Origin: Lamellibrachia columna
Taxonomy: Eukaryota; Annelida; Polychaeta; Sabellida; Siboglinidae
NCBI GenBank assembly: GCA_963662155.1
Contig: OY759271.1
Location: 39,365,581-39,429,580, forward strand
Reading direction: 5' to 3'
Length of the DNA: 64,000 bases
In this document: piece by piece, positions 61,101 through 64,000 of the stretch
Position numbering within the stretch: position 1 is the stretch's first letter
Layout of the letters: the number at the start of each line of letters is the position of its first letter
Notes under the pieces: model-generated
The model's input: only the letters and a program-made list of their open reading frames with translations
Database searches by the model: none
What the model was told of the DNA's origin: nothing
Made by a program: the position numbers and the translations under genes

Positions 61101-62268
61101 TTCCTTGTCTACTTGCCATCTGGAACTTGTTGTTTGGGTGGCAATCTTGTTAAATCTTGTTAAATAATTGTATGTTGTAAGGAAGAAGCAGAAACTTAAC
61201 AATCATATTTATATTTTGGTAGACCGACGTCACCTGAAATCATCTGGTAATCAATGAGACATGACCAAAAACGTCTGAACCAGACTGCCACAAATATTAC
61301 CTTATATTCTGTTCTTAATAAACACTGTTATTTCTCAGTCACAAATTTCCTTTTCAGTAATACATAAAGTTTTTATTTAATAGTCCAAAACTTCACTTAC
61401 ACTTAACAACTTACAATTGTTAATTAGACTTGAAACTAGTTGAACTAAAATGTGAAACCTTACCAGAAAAAAAACATATTCCTAACACAGACAGCCAAAA
61501 TAAACATGAAGCAACCCTTCTACATTCCACAACAGAGACAATGTCCCCATGTAATGGGCAAACAAACCATAAACATGTACACGTATTCAAGGCTGTTATT
61601 TCTTGGGTATCTGATGAAATCAGACTATTACCAATAGAACAGTTGTTTAGATGAGGCACAGTCCCTGTTATTTTCACAAGTTTTTGTCTTGGATTCAGGA
61701 ATGACTATTAAAAAATCACTCAATGCTGAGCAACATACACATCTACAGACATACACAAAAATTACACATGCTACAGGCAGATTAGGCTAAACCCAGAACA
61801 CTTTTTCTCAGCAGAAAAGGTGACTTAACCTTCACTGATTATCTCATACATCAGTAACAAATTCTCTAGTCTACTAATAAAACAGACTCGCAGCAGTACC
61901 TGAATGACTCATACAAGTTAATAGAAACCGCAGCCAGACCAGTTTTTGACTGGCATTTGTTAGGCAAATCATTGGCAACATCAGTATTTGTGGGGGGGGG
62001 GCATTAGGCCATTGGATCCTAAATACACCCTGTATGCCACTTGTCAACATTATTCTGTCAACACCAAACAGATAACTGTATTGGCACTTTGTCTACAAAC
62101 GTCCCCAGTCTGTAATTCCCTCCGTAACCCACCTGAGGCACTCTCCACAAGGCATGAAGGTAGAGTAGGGTGGTCTACGTCAGGGTGGATGACATCATGG
62201 TGCATTTGGCGATACCAAGAAGGCGTCTTACGTTTGGCTATGACTTTTGACCTGACCTGTTTGCCCAT
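57608..62268 (-). CDS. Unassigned acidic protein with six T-[RK]-x-L-L-A-K-F motifs (5 exons)
   Basis: Exons in order: 62268-62133, 60652-60589, 60161-60035, 59611-58658 and 58180-57608 (phases 1, 2, 0, 0), about 617 aa. The start has good context (accaacaATGG). The protein is Ser/Pro/Asp/Glu-rich with no transmembrane or globular domain I recognise. The motif occurs at residues 170, 255, 336, 406, 498 and 603 (for example TRSILAKF, TKNLLARW, TRNLLAKF), each preceded by an acidic and usually Leu/Phe-Pro segment and usually followed by xxME. Four copies have a PD/PE-[IV]-[VI]-[KR]-like segment upstream. A regularly spaced linear-motif scaffold, perhaps cytoskeletal, is an inference. I cannot name an orthologue. 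Confidence 0.85.
58658..59611 (-). CDS. Motif-repeat protein exon 4 (motifs 1-4)
   Basis: Acceptor gctttttaag|ATT, donor AAGAAG|gtacaa. 318 codons beginning IHFTEMSSVRTRFEDI and containing TRHLIAKF, TRSILAKF, TKNLLARW and TRNILSKF. There are several SPPSP/SPR/SPTK proline-directed phosphorylation-type sites. It stays open for 954 bases with consistent composition. Confidence 0.88.
60035..60161 (-). CDS. Motif-repeat protein exon 3
   Basis: Acceptor gtgtcccgcag|G. It encodes NQPEVFHFSETEDQVIQDQE, then ETREKEEVGQTVVLPDEVH. The donor CAT|gtaaca at 60034 is chosen; GAG|gtccat at 60040 would drop Val-His and also keeps frame. Confidence 0.78.
60270..60450. repeat. GT-rich alternating purine-pyrimidine tract
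   Basis: Imperfect gtgtgt, gcatgc and gtacgt runs within intron 2 of the minus-strand gene. Such alternation favours Z-DNA, but this is only composition. Confidence 0.8.
60589..60652 (-). CDS. Motif-repeat protein exon 2
   Basis: Acceptor tctcctttcag|AA, donor TACAG|gtgggt. It encodes DESAKQKTPSPSAAVEVDGY. It is short, but both junction phases agree with its neighbours. Confidence 0.75.
60955..61175 (+). mobile_element. CR1-like 3' end, short insertion
   Basis: It reads gggtgataaatgaacggaac, encoding the RT C-terminus (INERNKLPNDCVNASSVNRF), then the tail tggcaatcttgttaaatctt with 11-bp terminal repeats. It matches the copy c subfamily and is inserted antisense in intron 1 of the minus-strand gene. 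Confidence 0.92.
61176..62132. other. Intron 1 of the minus-strand gene: nothing further recognised
   Basis: AT-rich DNA; small ORFs without similarity. Confidence 0.45.
62133..62268 (-). CDS. Motif-repeat protein exon 1
   Basis: It encodes MGKQVRSKVIAKRKTPSWYR, QMHHDVIHPDVDH, then LVESAS, with donor TCAG|gtgggt (phase 1). The phase fits exon 2, giving SASEDESAKQ. The basic start and TPSWYRQMH contrast with the acidic rest of the protein. Confidence 0.72.
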
Positions 62269-63634
62269 TGTTGGTGCACAGTTGCCAGTTCTGTGTGCAA
62301 ATGTGTGTGTAGAATATTCGGTGGTTCCAACTGTCTAGTCCTTCAGTCATTTCTTATTTTGCATATATCAGAAAATAACCATTGTCCAGAGTTGATGACA
62401 TAATCCATGGCATTCATTTGATGTGGGTAAGAATTAACATCATTGAGAGTTCCTGGATAAAACCAGGATGAATCAGTGCGCTTGGAAACATCTCTCTTCA
62501 TTAAATCCTGAATGGCTTATAATTGTTGCCACACCTTCAGATCTCTACTGCAAGAGGTTGGCAACGTTCTGCCTACAGTCTCCCCACTGTCTTCCTGCTG
62601 TCTTTAAAGGTCTAGTAAGTCCAGCCTTGCACAGGGAAGAACTCCTCTCCTCATCACTTAAGTCTTCAACCAGTGATGTAAACCACAAACATGTTTCAAT
62701 GCACAACTCTATTTCATAAGAACATTCACCAGCATGCTGAAAGTTGAACTGTTGTTGCACCGACTAGTGACTTCATTGTATTCCAAACACCGTGTAATCT
62801 TTACAACGTATTCCAAACACCGTGTAATCTTTACAACATATTCCCTTCATCACATCTTACACTACTGAAATCAAGTCGAATCCATGTAATCCTTGTGCCC
62901 CACATTCCTTGGACATCGTGTTGAAACAGCACAACAACTACAAGGCCACAGCACCTGCTGGTTGTATTATCATTGTACAAGGTGATAATCCACGTCACAC
63001 CTGTCACCAGCCCACAGGTAACCCGAGACCACCTGCTTGCAGGGACGATGTACTCAGGTGTCTGGTCACACAGCCTTATTTATAAATAGCATTTAAAATG
63101 CACACCTTACACACCATTAAACCAACTATTGGGTGTGGCGCATACTATCATGTTAGCTTAATAAGAAATATTTTAATATTGACAGGAATGCATCTATAAG
63201 GCCAAATAAAAAATCTTGGTTTCTCATCAGAACTTGTCGTAAAAATAAATGAGGGATGAGGTTTTTTGTTTTCTTAGTATGTTGGGGGCTGTTCTCAGTC
63301 ATCAACCACTTCAGAAATGTACCAAGTATTTTTCCACTGGCGGGGAAGCGGAAAGGCCATAAATGAATCAATTCAACATGAATCAGATCTTGCTTATCGC
63401 TTGTTGAACAAAAAAGTGTATTTAGAAAACAATAAAATTTTGTGGCACCTGTTTTCAAACCCGCATGCTGATAAGAAACCTGGAATTTTTATGACACCTA
63501 ACATCACTTTACAGTCACAAAAAGTAATTTAGTAAAGCTGTTACGTAGCCAAGTTAATTTATGTTGTTACAACACTAATTAATTTCCAGAGCTTAATTGG
63601 GTAATTATATCAATGTGTTACACAGTAAGTTCTC
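62269..63634. other. 5' flank of the minus-strand gene; no gene recognised
   Basis: A 31-bp direct duplication lies at about 62778-62840 (attccaaacaccgtgtaatc). The promoter and any upstream non-coding exon cannot be placed. Confidence 0.45.
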
Positions 63635-64000
63635 TTTAGTGCTGCTAGAGAACCTGTACTGCTGTTCTCTTTAGTGCTGCTATACAATCGGTACTGCTGT
63701 TCTCTTTAGTCCTGCTATACAATCGGTACTGCTGTTCTCTTTAGTCCTGCTATACAATCGGTACTGCTGTTCTCTTTAGTCCTGCTATACAACGTGTACT
63801 GCTGTCCTCTTTAGTCCTGCTATACAATCTGTACTGCTGTCCTCTTTAGTCCTGCTATACAATCTGTACTGCTGTTCTCTTTAGTCCTGCTATACAATCG
63901 GTACTGCTGTTCTCTTTAGTCCTGCTATACAACGTGTACTGCTGTCCTCTTTAGTGCTGCTATACAATCTGTACTGCTGTCCTCTTTAGTCCTGCTATAC
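63635..64000. repeat. 35-bp minisatellite running off the right edge
   Basis: About ten units of gtactgctgttctctttagt plus cctgctatacaatcg; variants carry aacgtgt or aatctgt. Confidence 0.96.

Overview
This is a 64 kb stretch of animal nuclear DNA: split genes with GT-AG introns, several LINE families, DNA-transposon remnants, a tRNA-derived SINE and very many tandem repeats. The gene content (a kinesin-II motor subunit and a calcyphosin) fits an animal with cilia. The density of intronic minisatellites, several of which include splice-site sequence, makes a marine invertebrate likely. Amphioxus is one candidate, because I recall (unverified) boundary-spanning minisatellites called mirages at the amphioxus Adh locus. 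The species cannot be fixed from this sequence.

Three host genes can be assembled exon by exon with consistent intron phases. (1) A calcyphosin-like EF-hand gene on the minus strand (6625-8798, 4 coding exons, 194 aa). (2) A KIF3B-type kinesin-II motor gene on the plus strand (23138-49291, 22 coding exons, 748 aa, of which the first exon is a lone ATG), with a poly(A) signal at 49461. (3) An unassigned acidic, Ser/Pro-rich protein gene on the minus strand (57608-62268, 5 exons, about 617 aa) with six copies of a T-[RK]-x-[LI]-[LI]-[AS]-[KR]-[FW] motif.

Layout: 1-2549 is a 67-bp satellite-like array; 2.6-6.6 kb holds a LINE fragment and small repeats; 6.6-8.8 kb is calcyphosin; 9.2-20.6 kb is a nested retrotransposon zone with at least five CR1-like copies, including an almost complete plus-strand copy with an SGNH-esterase ORF1 and an endonuclease/RT ORF2; 20.6-23.1 kb is mostly unrecognised; 23.1-49.5 kb is KIF3B with introns full of minisatellites, two palindromes, a hAT-like and a Tigger-like element, a SINE and LINE scraps; 49.5-57.6 kb is intergenic and repeat-dominated (24-bp and 26-bp arrays at 53.2-55.6 kb); 57.6-62.3 kb is the third gene; another 35-bp array runs off the right edge.

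The most striking feature is that many tandem repeats in the genes include, or start exactly at, a splice site. A 45-bp array repeats the acceptor of KIF3B exon 2 and is open in the exon's reading frame. An 81-bp array repeats the acceptor plus 37 coding bases of exon 7, the switch I exon, exactly 33 times. The donors of exons 3 and 17 are tandemly repeated, a G-rich array begins at the exon 6 donor, and the calcyphosin exon 1 donor is present three times at 19-bp spacing. KIF3B and calcyphosin both relate to ciliated cells, but they are separate genes on opposite strands and nothing in the sequence suggests co-regulation.
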